Assembly: GCF_003122385.1 (NCBI RefSeq)
Contig: NZ_CP029255.1
Span: forward strand, 4,402,001 to 4,466,000
DNA length: 64,000 nt
Direction of reading: 5' to 3'
Source of the DNA: Flavobacterium crocinum
Lineage (GTDB): Bacteria > Bacteroidota > Bacteroidia > Flavobacteriales > Flavobacteriaceae
The position numbers were made by a program, and so were the translations under genes. The notes beneath the pieces were generated by a model. That model was not told the origin of the DNA, made no database searches, and saw nothing but the letters and a program-made list of their open reading frames with translations. Numbering within the stretch: the stretch's first letter is position 1; each line of letters starts with the position of its first letter. Shown piece by piece: positions 43,393 through 51,769 of this stretch.

Positions 43393-43485
43393 GAAAAATT
43401 TAAAAAAAATTGAAACTTTTTTTTCGTCTCAGTTTTTCAACCTTTCCTCCCAATCCCTCAATGAACTTCCCGTATTTGCGGGGTG

Positions 43486-43516
43486 CAAATGTAAAAGCAT
43501 TTTTCAAATCTCACAA
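43486..43516 (-). promoter_or_regulatory. rRNA promoter, middle
   Basis: The -7 element TACATTTG (43486-43493) and TTG (43514-43516) are 20 nt apart, followed by GCACCCCGC. Confidence -1.
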
Positions 43517-43607
43517 GCTTTTCCGAATCTTTTTTTTTGAAAATCTCTTCCCATTTGATCCTTCTTTCCTGTCAGTATTTCTGTGAACGTTTTCGCTGTT
43601 GCGGGTG

Positions 43608-43637
43608 CAAAAGTAGCACCTTTTTCCGCTTTCGCAA
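43608..43637 (-). promoter_or_regulatory. rRNA promoter, distal
   Basis: The -7 element TACTTTTG (43608-43615) and TTG (43635-43637) are 19 nt apart, followed by GCACCCGC. With the other two it makes a tandem array spaced about 120 bp. Confidence -1.
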
Positions 43638-43857
43638 GCTTTTTTTCTATGTTTTTTTGTCTTTTTTTTGATCTTTTCCCTAACTTACTGGTAACGGCTT
43701 GTTTACAGATTGAATTTTTTTAACAACAAGTAAGATTTTTCTCCATTAATCTATTAATTTGATATTTATTGCTCTTTTCGGATTTCTGTTTTTATGGAAT
43801 TTTCAAACTTTGAAGCCGCTTTTTAAAGATAAACCTTCTTATGAAAACAGCTCCACT

Positions 43858-43937
43858 AGCCCCGATAGAAGCGGAAATCCTTTTTGTGGCGGGGTTCGCC
43901 ACAAAAAGATTGCAGCGGATAGCGGGAAATTGCTCCT
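43858..43937. repeat. REP-like element (GATAGAAGCGG / CAGCGGATAGCGGGA)
   Basis: On the plus strand, CCCCGATAGAAGCGGAAATCC is followed by a TTTTTGTGGC/GCCACAAAAA hairpin, then GATTGCAGCGGATAGCGGGA. I recall this type as widespread in Flavobacterium intergenic DNA; it may also stop transcription. Confidence -1.
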
Positions 43938-44025
43938 CAAAATTTAAATCCCAATTTTTGAAATTCAAAATCCCATTTTACAATCTCTTAAATACCATCT
44001 TTCTTTCACGTCCTTTATACGCATT

Positions 44026-44045
44026 AGACGCACTGCGGTGCGTCT
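44026..44045. repeat. Short palindromic repeat (AGACGCAC-TGCG-GTGCGTCT)
   Basis: A perfect 8-bp stem with a 4-nt loop, of a dispersed palindrome type seen in many Bacteroidetes genomes. No gene is near enough to link it to a function. Confidence -1.
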
Positions 44046-44083
44046 CTACGGAAAAATTGAATTACACTATTATATATATGTAT

Positions 44084-44119
44084 AAAAAACAAACCCGACA
44101 GATTTTGCAAACTGTCGGG
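44084..44119 (-). terminator. Intrinsic terminator of the MBL-fold gene
   Basis: CCCGACAG and CTGTCGGG form a perfect 8-bp stem with a 10-nt loop, followed by TTTGTTTTTT on the minus strand, about 90 nt past the stop codon. Confidence -1.
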
Positions 44120-44208
44120 ATGTTTATCATTATACATATAATACAAATGGATTTTATTTTCTGATTCTAAACATTCTTTTATTTACAACCGAACATCAAA
44201 GTTTCTGG

Positions 44209-44847
44209 TCAACAGTCATTGTTGTTCTTAATAATTGTTGTTACTGCTCCAGAACTGTATTCCGGTGTACTTACCAAAACAACTGATTTATCTCCAAATA
44301 AATCGTAAGACAGACCTTGTGGACCAATACCCGTTTTTGAAAAATTAAATTTTTGAAGATTTAAATCGTTCCAGTTGTCAGATAATAGTTCCATTGATTT
44401 TTTTTGAATCTCAGTATTCCATTGCAAATCACTTATCATAACTTTTTTTGCACTTTTCAGATAATTTAATTTTCTGGAATAATTTGATGGAATATCACTT
44501 GGAATTAAATAATCTATATCATTTGACTTATACCCAACTTTTGCCAACTTTTCATTAATAATATCTTCCAGCTCTATAAAAGGTTTATTGATTAGGTTTT
44601 GAAAAAAACTGAGTTCTTTTTTATCACGCTTAATTTGGTACATATCAGCATGGCACATTTGATCAATTAAAACTAATCCTTTAGGATGCTCTATTAAGTA
44701 ACTTGACACAGGAAGCCAAACTTTGCATTTTACCTGTTTTGTAATTCCGGTATAAGAAAATGTATAAAAATTATTGTTTTCATTAGAAGGCAAAAAACCT
44801 TCTACTCTTACCTGACCATTCTGTAAATTGTGGACTTTAATTTCCAT
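44209..44847 (-). CDS. Metallo-beta-lactamase-fold protein with lost metal site (lactonase-like pseudoenzyme)
   Basis: The start at 44847 (MEIKVHNLQNGQVRVEG) is favoured over 44877 because family homology should begin there. The protein has 212 aa. It follows the layout of N-acyl-homoserine-lactonase-like MBL-fold proteins: LPVSSYLIEHPKGLVLID, then KSNDIDYLIPSDI, then GDKSVVLVSTPEYSSGAVTTII. In active members these read DTG, HxHxDH and STPGHTPG. Here they are DQM, SDIPSNYS and STPEYSSG, so the main zinc ligands are missing. The frame is intact and has its own terminator, which suggests a retained protein with another role rather than decay. Binding of a ligand or regulation is possible but unsupported. 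No neighbour explains it; it stands alone between the rRNA operon and the SusCD pair. Confidence -1.
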   Translation of the reverse strand: MEIKVHNLQNGQVRVEGFLPSNENNNFYTFSYTGITKQVKCKVWLPVSSYLIEHPKGLVLIDQMCHADMYQIKRDKKELSFFQNLINKPFIELEDIINEKLAKVGYKSNDIDYLIPSDIPSNYSRKLNYLKSAKKVMISDLQWNTEIQKKSMELLSDNWNDLNLQKFNFSKTGIGPQGLSYDLFGDKSVVLVSTPEYSSGAVTTIIKNNNDC

Positions 44848-44992
44848 AATCAAATCATTTTTTATTATTTTAACCAAAAACTTTTTAAAAGTTTACAAAC
44901 TAAACATTAACATGTTTTTAAATAGTGTTTATTTGGATAATCACATAAATCTAAAGATAAAAAAAAATCTCTATGTATACATTTACAGTATT

Positions 44993-45028
44993 AAAAAGAC
45001 AGGAAGCAAAAATTAATCTGCTCCCTAT
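44993..45028 (-). terminator. Intrinsic terminator after SusD2
   Basis: ATAGGGAGCA and TGCTTCCTGT form a 10-bp stem with two G-T pairs and a 10-nt loop, followed by CTTTTT on the minus strand, 24 nt past the SusD2 stop. Confidence -1.
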
Positions 45029-45051
45029 CGAAATTATTATTATAGAACTCT

Positions 45052-46650
45052 TTAATTATAACCTGGATTTTGTTGCAGATTACTATTGGTATCTCTTACA
45101 GACTGTGGTATTGGCAAAATACTTCTGAAATCACCATTTGGCGTATGAGTAAACCAAGATTTTTTAGTAAATACTCCAAATCGTATCAAATCTTGTTTTC
45201 TATGTGCTTCTCCAATAAATTCCCAAGCAAGTTCATCTAAGAAACCTCCATACTGAATATCAGCGCCTCCTTCTAATTTGGTAATAACACCAGAATCATA
45301 AGTTCCATATTTATAAACACTACCTCCATTCAGTTTAGCTCCTGAAACTGTTGCCTTAGCCGGATTGGTATTTTTAAAATCTCTTTGTCTGATTTGTGAA
45401 ACAATTACTGCTGCTCCTTCAGCATCTCCAGCTCTTAATAGACATTCCGCTTTAATCATCAGTGCATCTGTGTATCTGTAAAAAGGCACATCATTACTTG
45501 TTTGCCCAATATCTCCTGTTCCTATTTCATATTTAACCAATCTGTAACCTTCATTAGGCTCACAGCCATTTACGTTTGTCATGAAATTAATATATTCAAA
45601 TTGTTTACCATCAACCATTATTGGTTCTCCTTTGCTTGTGTATTGCTTACCTCCCAACCAGCAGTCTTTTAATCTTTGATCATCTGGATCGTAAGTATCA
45701 ATAAATTGAGGAATTCCTCCAGTTCCGTTCCAAGGCCCACCGCTCATTTCAAATGTTGCCTGACTAGGAGCTGCTAAAGATTTAAATGGCCAATAACTTC
45801 CTCCGGTTTTAACCTGATCAAAAGGAATAGATAATATTTCTTCCGGAGATCCCTCGTTTTTAATTTTGAAGTTGTCTGCGTAATTACTTGCCAAACTAAA
45901 TTTTCCACTGTTTATAATATCATTAACCTCAGCCAAAGCTTCATTATATTTAGGAGTACCAATATATACTTGTGCATTTAAATACAATTTTGCCAAAGTC
46001 ATTTTAACCGCCCATTTTGTAACTTTTCCATAAGTTTCCGTGTTGTTTTCTTCACTTAAAAATGGTAGTGCTGTTTTTAATTCGCTTTCAACAAAATCAT
46101 ACACCTCTTTTCCTGTATTCTGAACTGGAAGATAACCTGGAGGATTGATAAAAGAAGTTACTATAGGAACGTTTCTAAAATTATCTAACAGTAAATAGTA
46201 ATAAATCGCTCTTAATGCTTTTAGTTCCTGAATTACTTTATCTTTATTTGGGATACCTTCAATTTGTTCTATTTGATATATTGCTCTATTCACACTATTT
46301 ACTCCTGTATACATATAACTCCAGTTACCCTCTGCATGAGGAAGCGTAGATCCCCAAGTATGCAGATGCATTGTGATGTAATAATCTCCCCAGCCAATAC
46401 CGTTTCGTTGCGGTGTTACCAAACAGTCTGATGATTCTTCATACAAATCATGTAAACCATCCCAGTTCCAAAAAATTCCTCTAAACGAAGTATAAGCTGG
46501 CGCAATAATACTCGTCAAATCTTCTTCAGTAAGCGTTGTGCCTTCAGCAGTTATTTTATCATAAACTGTCTCATCCAAATTTGTGCACCCAGTTCCTAAA
46601 AGAAGTAAACCGGAAATAAGGATCTTATATACTATATTTTGATTTTTCAT
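45052..46650 (-). CDS. SusD/RagB-family lipoprotein (second pair)
   Basis: This 532-aa protein has a lipobox ending at Cys22 (GLLLLGTGC) followed by TNLDE. SusD features are the ALRAIYYYLLLDNFRNVPIV segment (about 170) and the C-terminal block RYTDALMIKAECLLRAGDAEGA, LAWEFIGEAHRKQDLIRFG and PIPQSVRDTN..QNPGYN. It forms the binding lid over the SusC-like transporter upstream (12-nt gap). No CAZyme is in this unit. The neighbouring genes are peptidases and hydroxyproline enzymes, so peptides are a possible ligand, as for RagB of Porphyromonas gingivalis (inference). Confidence -1.
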   Translation of the reverse strand: MKNQNIVYKILISGLLLLGTGCTNLDETVYDKITAEGTTLTEEDLTSIIAPAYTSFRGIFWNWDGLHDLYEESSDCLVTPQRNGIGWGDYYITMHLHTWGSTLPHAEGNWSYMYTGVNSVNRAIYQIEQIEGIPNKDKVIQELKALRAIYYYLLLDNFRNVPIVTSFINPPGYLPVQNTGKEVYDFVESELKTALPFLSEENNTETYGKVTKWAVKMTLAKLYLNAQVYIGTPKYNEALAEVNDIINSGKFSLASNYADNFKIKNEGSPEEILSIPFDQVKTGGSYWPFKSLAAPSQATFEMSGGPWNGTGGIPQFIDTYDPDDQRLKDCWLGGKQYTSKGEPIMVDGKQFEYINFMTNVNGCEPNEGYRLVKYEIGTGDIGQTSNDVPFYRYTDALMIKAECLLRAGDAEGAAVIVSQIRQRDFKNTNPAKATVSGAKLNGGSVYKYGTYDSGVITKLEGGADIQYGGFLDELAWEFIGEAHRKQDLIRFGVFTKKSWFTHTPNGDFRSILPIPQSVRDTNSNLQQNPGYN

Positions 46651-46662
46651 CTTTATTTTTTT

Positions 46663-49650
46663 TTAAAAAGTTACATTTAAACCTAAAGTAAAACCTCTTG
46701 TAGTTGGATATTTATCTCTGTTATCCAATCCTTGCGCCAATACATTGTCTCTAGCAATCTCTGGATCCAAACCTTTGTATTTTGTAATCACTGCCAAATT
46801 ATTTGCCGAAGCATATACACGCATTGCACTGATAAACTTATAAGGCTTAACGTCGAAATTATAAGTTAGTGTAACATTATCAAGCTTTGCATAATCTCCT
46901 TGTTCTAAATAATAACTAACATATGTTTGATTATAATTTAAAACTGCTTTATCATATACTTTATCAAAAGCTGAAGACAACATATTATAATTGATTGTAG
47001 GATTTTCGTAGAACATACGCTGAGAGTTCAATATCTGAAAATCGAAAGCTCCAGTCATTACGATACTTAAATCAAATTTTTTATAGGTAAATGTATTCGT
47101 CCAACCAGCAACGTAATTTGGTATTCCGTTACCTAAATACTGTTTGTTAGCATCGTTATATAAATCCGGTGTCAATGTTTTTCTGGTTCCATCAGCAGTT
47201 TCAATAATCCATTTTCCGTCTGTAGTAATGTCAACCGATTTTAATCCCCAATAATTACCTATGGACTGCCCAACTTCTAATCTATGTGTTGTAAAAGAGA
47301 TTGGGTCACCAGTATCCCCAGTATTAATAAAGTTTCTATCAATACTATATAAATCATTTGAAAGACTTGTCAACTTATTCTTATTATGTGAAAAAGTCAT
47401 AGAAGAATTCCAAATAAAATTTTCTGTTTTAACCGGAATTGTATTTAGCAGAATCTCAAAACCTTTGTTTTCCATTTTTCCAACATTTGCAGTAATGCTA
47501 GAATATAAATATGGAGGTGTTGGAACAGCATAATCCCACAACATATCACTTGTTTTTTTGTTGTAAACATCAAAACTTCCACTAATTCTGTTATTAAAAA
47601 ATCCGAAATCAACACCAACATTCACCTCTGCTGTTTTTTCCCAGCGTAAATCCGGATTAGGATTACTTGCGGGTACTAATCCTTTTACCCATTTTCCGTC
47701 ATTAAAAAAATAACCATCATAATTATATAAAGTCTGAGACAGATACGATTCTCCAGGAATTACCCCTGTAACACCATAACCTCCTCTTAATTTTAAATTG
47801 TTTATAGCAGCCACATCTCTAAGAAAAGACTCTTTATTGATACTCCAACCAGCAGAAACAGCCGGGAAATTACCCCATTTATGATTTTGTCCAAACTTAG
47901 AAGAACCTTCTCTTCTAATACTAAGCAAAAGATCATATTTATTATTAAAGTTGTAATTAGCTCTTCCAAAGAAACCAATCAATTTATCATCATTTTTATA
48001 ACTTGCCATAGATGCTTTTCCATCAGAAAGTGCATTACCTGCTCCTAAATTATTATAAGAAAAAGCGTCTGTTGGGAAATCAAAATTAGATGCTGAGAAA
48101 CCTTCATTGACAGTATATTGATAGCTGTAACCTCCCAGTAAAGTAAATTCGTGTTTATCTAATTTCTTATTATACTTAGAAGTAAGCTCAACGAAGTCTC
48201 TGTCTGTCTGGCCAGTACTTCTTGAAGCAACTCCATTTCGACCGTTTATTGTATTTGAATAGTGTTTTTTCGTTTCAGAATATCCATCCAAACCTGAATT
48301 TTTATTTTTGGCAAGTAAAGCACTTACATCCCATCCCGGTAATAAATCTAAAGTAATATTAGCCGTAAACCTCTGCCAGGTACTTTGTCTGTCTTGTTTT
48401 GTTTCATTTAAGATTGCAACCGGATTGTAATACTGAAATCTATTGGTTTCTGCATATGTGCCATCAGCATTATAAACTGGAGCAGTAGGGTTTCTAATCA
48501 TTGCCTGTCTGTAAGCATAACCAGCTGTACCAGGTGAAATTCCCATTTTTTGCGTTCCATTCAATAAGTTTAAATTAATTTTTAATTTATCATTAAACAT
48601 CGTATGATTAACATCAAATGAGAATCTATATTCTTTGTTAAACGTACCATTAAAAACTCCTGTTTGATCTACATAATTTAAGTTCACTACATAGTTTGTT
48701 TTAGCAGTTCCACCTTTAAGGTCTAAATTATGATTTTGAGCAAAACTGCTTCTTGAAATTTCATCCAGCCAATTTGTAGTTGCTCCTTCATCTGTAAAAG
48801 GCATTTTAGTACCCTGAGCCAATAAACTTCTTAACGCACCTGCATCCAAAAAGTCTGCTTTTTTAGCAAAATTAGATACAGTCGTAAAAGCAGAATATGT
48901 TAGGGTTGGCTGTATCTCTTTACTAACTGTTTTTGTTGTAATTAAAATTACTCCATTTGCTCCCCTTGTTCCATAAATCGCTGCAGCAGACGCATCTTTT
49001 AATACCTCGATAGAAGCAATTTCATTTGGAGAAACCGTATCGATTCCACCAGGTACACCGTTGATCAAGACCAAAGGAGCCGATCCTCCTTTTAAAGAAG
49101 ATACCCCACGCAATGAAATATTGGGTGCAGCAGAAGGATCTCCGGAACCATTGCTAATGGTTAGACCTGCAACTTTTCCTTTAATAAGGTCCGAAGCATC
49201 TCTAATTGCTCCTCGCGTAAAATCTTTTTCTTTGATACTCGCAATAGCACTTGTAACTCTCGATTTCTTTTGAGTACCGTATCCGACTACCACAACATCG
49301 GCTAATTGCTCCGCATTTTCGATTAGCACTACATCTACTTTATTACCTGAAACTGTAACTTCCTGGGATGCAAATCCGACATAAGAAACAACCAATTTAG
49401 AATTTGGTTTTTGAAGTGTCATCTGGAAATTACCGTCAAAATCTGACAATACACCATTATTAGATGTATTTTTTTCCATAATTGAGACTCCTGAAATCGG
49501 AACTCCATGAATATCTTTTATGGAACCTTGAATCTTTGTTTGTGCAACGGAAGTTAAAAATGTCAAAAGAAAAAAGATGGTAAATCCCAGTTTTTTCTTT
49601 AACAGTTTATTTCCAAAATTTTGCAATACTGAATGGTTAGTAAAATTCAT
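46663..49650 (-). CDS. SusC/RagA-family TonB-dependent transporter (second pair)
   Basis: This 995-aa protein has a signal peptide (FTIFFLLTFLTSVAQ), a carboxypeptidase-D-like domain (IKDIHGVPISGVSIMEKNTSNNGVLSDFDGNF), the TonB box ADVVVVGYGTQKK (about 120), plug motifs (ISLRGVSSLKGGSAPLVLINGVPGG, VLKDASAAAIYGTRGANGVILITTK) and a barrel ending LNVTF. It begins its own unit: a terminator (49978-50021) lies between it and the M61 gene, and about 330 bp of upstream DNA is available for a promoter. No HTCS, anti-sigma/sigma pair or CAZyme accompanies it. RagA-type importers of oligopeptides are the closest functional precedent, given the neighbours; a glycan ligand cannot be excluded. Confidence -1.
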   Translation of the reverse strand: MNFTNHSVLQNFGNKLLKKKLGFTIFFLLTFLTSVAQTKIQGSIKDIHGVPISGVSIMEKNTSNNGVLSDFDGNFQMTLQKPNSKLVVSYVGFASQEVTVSGNKVDVVLIENAEQLADVVVVGYGTQKKSRVTSAIASIKEKDFTRGAIRDASDLIKGKVAGLTISNGSGDPSAAPNISLRGVSSLKGGSAPLVLINGVPGGIDTVSPNEIASIEVLKDASAAAIYGTRGANGVILITTKTVSKEIQPTLTYSAFTTVSNFAKKADFLDAGALRSLLAQGTKMPFTDEGATTNWLDEISRSSFAQNHNLDLKGGTAKTNYVVNLNYVDQTGVFNGTFNKEYRFSFDVNHTMFNDKLKINLNLLNGTQKMGISPGTAGYAYRQAMIRNPTAPVYNADGTYAETNRFQYYNPVAILNETKQDRQSTWQRFTANITLDLLPGWDVSALLAKNKNSGLDGYSETKKHYSNTINGRNGVASRSTGQTDRDFVELTSKYNKKLDKHEFTLLGGYSYQYTVNEGFSASNFDFPTDAFSYNNLGAGNALSDGKASMASYKNDDKLIGFFGRANYNFNNKYDLLLSIRREGSSKFGQNHKWGNFPAVSAGWSINKESFLRDVAAINNLKLRGGYGVTGVIPGESYLSQTLYNYDGYFFNDGKWVKGLVPASNPNPDLRWEKTAEVNVGVDFGFFNNRISGSFDVYNKKTSDMLWDYAVPTPPYLYSSITANVGKMENKGFEILLNTIPVKTENFIWNSSMTFSHNKNKLTSLSNDLYSIDRNFINTGDTGDPISFTTHRLEVGQSIGNYWGLKSVDITTDGKWIIETADGTRKTLTPDLYNDANKQYLGNGIPNYVAGWTNTFTYKKFDLSIVMTGAFDFQILNSQRMFYENPTINYNMLSSAFDKVYDKAVLNYNQTYVSYYLEQGDYAKLDNVTLTYNFDVKPYKFISAMRVYASANNLAVITKYKGLDPEIARDNVLAQGLDNRDKYPTTRGFTLGLNVTF

Positions 49651-50040
49651 AGCTTTTTGGTTTTTGGTTTTTGTTTAGTTAAAAAATGCTTCTTTAATAC
49701 ACTTAATATTAATTGTGTATTTTAAACACTTGTAAAGTTAAATGATAACCAATCTCACGAAAGCCAACAATTTATCCGAAAGCTATATTATATTATCCTC
49801 TTATTATCTTTTTTAAGTCAAAACTGATTAAAAAAAATGGTATTCAAAAAAAATATGTTAATTCCATACAACAAAAAGCATGTAATTTCAAAATACATTA
49901 AAAAAACATCAATATTAAATACTCAAAATAATCATTTAATAAGATTCATTCAAAAAATCGAGATATTGACAAAAACTAAAAGCCCATCACAATTAATTAA
50001 ACTAATTTATGATGGGCTTTTAAATATTCTAATTCTAGCT
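49651..50040. other. 390-bp intergenic region upstream of the second SusC
   Basis: Very AT-rich, with the M61 terminator at its far end. A TAACTTTA sequence, one mismatch from the -7 consensus, lies about 85 bp upstream of SusC. I see no gene and no convincing operator. Confidence -1.
49978..50021 (-). terminator. Intrinsic terminator after the M61 peptidase gene
   Basis: AAAAGCCCATCA and TGATGGGCTTTT form a perfect 12-bp stem with a 20-nt loop, followed by a T-rich tail on the minus strand. It marks the end of the hydroxyproline/peptidase operon. Confidence -1.
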
Positions 50041-51621
50041 TTACTGTTCTAACCAGCTGCGCAATATTTTCCTTTGGTTATCATTAGCTGATTCTAAAAT
50101 CTGAAAAGAAAATTTTCTACTATTTGAAACGGTATCTAATTTTTCATTCAGCTGTAAACCTGCATATTTTAAATAATTATTGTAATCAATTGGTTTTGTG
50201 GTATAAACATATTCAAAAATGCTATTTAATGAACATCCTGAGATCTTTTCGCAGGATTCCTGAAATTCAGCATCTGTAAAACCGCGCTGTAATTTTTTAT
50301 AATATTTCCAATATAAAAGACGCATTACATCATCTAAGGATTTTTGATTCTGTGTTGCTTTACGAATAGCAAAATCCAAAACAAGACCAACAGCAGGTCC
50401 TTTTTCATAGTAAGAAATAGATTTAGCTGCATTTTCTCCCTGTTTACCAAAAGGGCCGTCACTCCAGGTTTCAAAACTTGCCTGAGTCAAAGATTGATAT
50501 GATCTGCCTGGAGAATTCTCAAAAGCATTGATGGCACTTTCTAAATTTTGAAATAAAGTCTGCTCACTTATCAAACTAGCTCTCTTTACAATTAGATATT
50601 CATAATAAACCGATAAGCCTTCGCTTACCCATAAAAGATTTGTTTTGCTTCCTTTGTCATAATCAAATGGCCCCAATTCAAAAGGTCTGATTCTTTTTAC
50701 ATTATAATGATGAAAATATTCATGAGCCAAAAAACTCATCATTCTGTTCATTGCCTCCGGTTTATGCAAATCTGAACCATCAAAACTAACCGTTGTATTA
50801 TTGAGGTGTTCGATACCACCCTGCCCCGAGCCAATTCCTATAAATGTATATTGTTTATAAGGTATATCTCCAATTATGGCTACTGCCGATTCAACAACCT
50901 TTTTTAGATTGTCCATAAATTTTACTTTATCAAAATCGCCTATTTTATAGCCTATAAAACGGTGTTGGATTCCGTTAACTTTAAAAGAAGGCAATTCTTC
51001 TAAATCTCCAATTAATAGTGGACAATCGTATAAAATATCAAAATCCGGAGCTGTAAATTCATTTGTTTTTCCAGCAATTGGTTCTAAGCCTGTTGCGATT
51101 TTAAAGTCTTTTTTTATTCCTTCGATTTTTACAGAAACAGAGGTATTAATGTGTCCATCGATATAGACAAACAAACTATTCGGAATTATATAAGCATGTG
51201 AAGCATCCAGATAACTATTGGCTACAAACTGTTTATCGGCTTTTACATCATAACTTAAAGTGAATGGTTTATTCTTTGGCGTCTTAATCTGCCAGCTGTT
51301 TTCGTTCAGCTTTTTTACAGCTATATTTTTATTATTAACCTTTGCAGTAAAATTTTCTACCATTTTACTGTAATGCATCAATTGATAATAACCCGGCATC
51401 CAGTTTGGCATTTTAAAATCAATTGTTTCCTCCTGCCAGCTACTGCAATATAATTCCACATGAAAATAATGATTTTCAGGATCAGGCATCGAAACTACAT
51501 ATTGCAAAACTGGAGATTTCGTTTGTGAAACCACAGATTGAGCAGTTCCCAAAAAAACGAAAGATAAAAGTAAAAAAGCAAATGACTTTCCTTTTTTGCT
51601 TTGTGCTAATGAATGTTTCAT
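50041..51621 (-). CDS. M61-family metallopeptidase (glycyl aminopeptidase-like)
   Basis: This 526-aa protein has a signal peptide (FAFLLLSFVFLGTAQSVVSQ). An N-terminal beta-domain (about 35-200) comes before the M61 catalytic domain, with the zinc motif HEYFHHYNVKRIRPFELGPFDY (HExxH, about residue 300) and LLWVSEGLSVYYEYL carrying the third ligand Glu. Many M61 members have a C-terminal PDZ domain near 500-600; here the chain ends soon after the catalytic region (KPIDYNNYLKYAGLQL), so the PDZ domain is absent or very short. M61 enzymes cleave small N-terminal residues such as Gly and Ala. In this operon it would help break down Gly- and Pro/Hyp-rich peptides (inference). It is the last gene before a terminator. 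Confidence -1.
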   Translation of the reverse strand: MKHSLAQSKKGKSFAFLLLSFVFLGTAQSVVSQTKSPVLQYVVSMPDPENHYFHVELYCSSWQEETIDFKMPNWMPGYYQLMHYSKMVENFTAKVNNKNIAVKKLNENSWQIKTPKNKPFTLSYDVKADKQFVANSYLDASHAYIIPNSLFVYIDGHINTSVSVKIEGIKKDFKIATGLEPIAGKTNEFTAPDFDILYDCPLLIGDLEELPSFKVNGIQHRFIGYKIGDFDKVKFMDNLKKVVESAVAIIGDIPYKQYTFIGIGSGQGGIEHLNNTTVSFDGSDLHKPEAMNRMMSFLAHEYFHHYNVKRIRPFELGPFDYDKGSKTNLLWVSEGLSVYYEYLIVKRASLISEQTLFQNLESAINAFENSPGRSYQSLTQASFETWSDGPFGKQGENAAKSISYYEKGPAVGLVLDFAIRKATQNQKSLDDVMRLLYWKYYKKLQRGFTDAEFQESCEKISGCSLNSIFEYVYTTKPIDYNNYLKYAGLQLNEKLDTVSNSRKFSFQILESANDNQRKILRSWLEQ

Positions 51622-51658
51622 ACAATTAATAAAGTTTAGAGATGTTCATTAAGTGGTA

Positions 51659-51749
51659 TTTTTTCGCCACGAATTACACGGATTTACACGAATTATATTT
51701 TTTAAAACACAACGATTTGTGCTAATTTGTGTAATTTGTGGCAAAAAAA
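51659..51749. repeat. Long palindromic repeat (GCCACGAATTACACG type)
   Basis: TTTTTTCGCCACGAATTACAC and its imperfect complement GTGTAATTTGTGGCAAAAAA flank about 50 bp, with further internal pairing (GATTTACACGAATT / GATTTGTGCTAATT). I recall this type of repeat as dispersed in Flavobacterium genomes. It fills the gap between the permease and M61 genes and could act as a terminator or RNA stabiliser. Confidence -1.
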
Positions 51750-51769
51750 CTTTTAAACAATAGTTAGAT

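Larger units (their letters stand above)
43197..44083. other. rRNA leader, promoter region and repeat-rich intergenic DNA
   Basis: From the 16S side it holds the leader with the 16S processing arm (43253-43270) and a GTCTCGTC/GACGAGAC hairpin (43278-43297), three tandem promoters (43362-43637), then AT-rich DNA with two repeat elements (43858-43937 and 44026-44045). Short plus-strand open frames here cross the repeats and are not believable genes. Confidence -1.

Noticed and set aside
43759..44164. Plus-strand frames of 62 and 107 codons downstream of the rRNA promoters.
   Set aside because: They run through two palindromic repeats and a terminator and show no protein features.
45052..49650. 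Second SusCD pair considered as part of a carbohydrate PUL.
   Set aside because: No CAZyme, glycan sensor or sulfatase is adjacent; the neighbours are peptidases and hydroxyproline enzymes. A glycan role is not excluded but has no support here.
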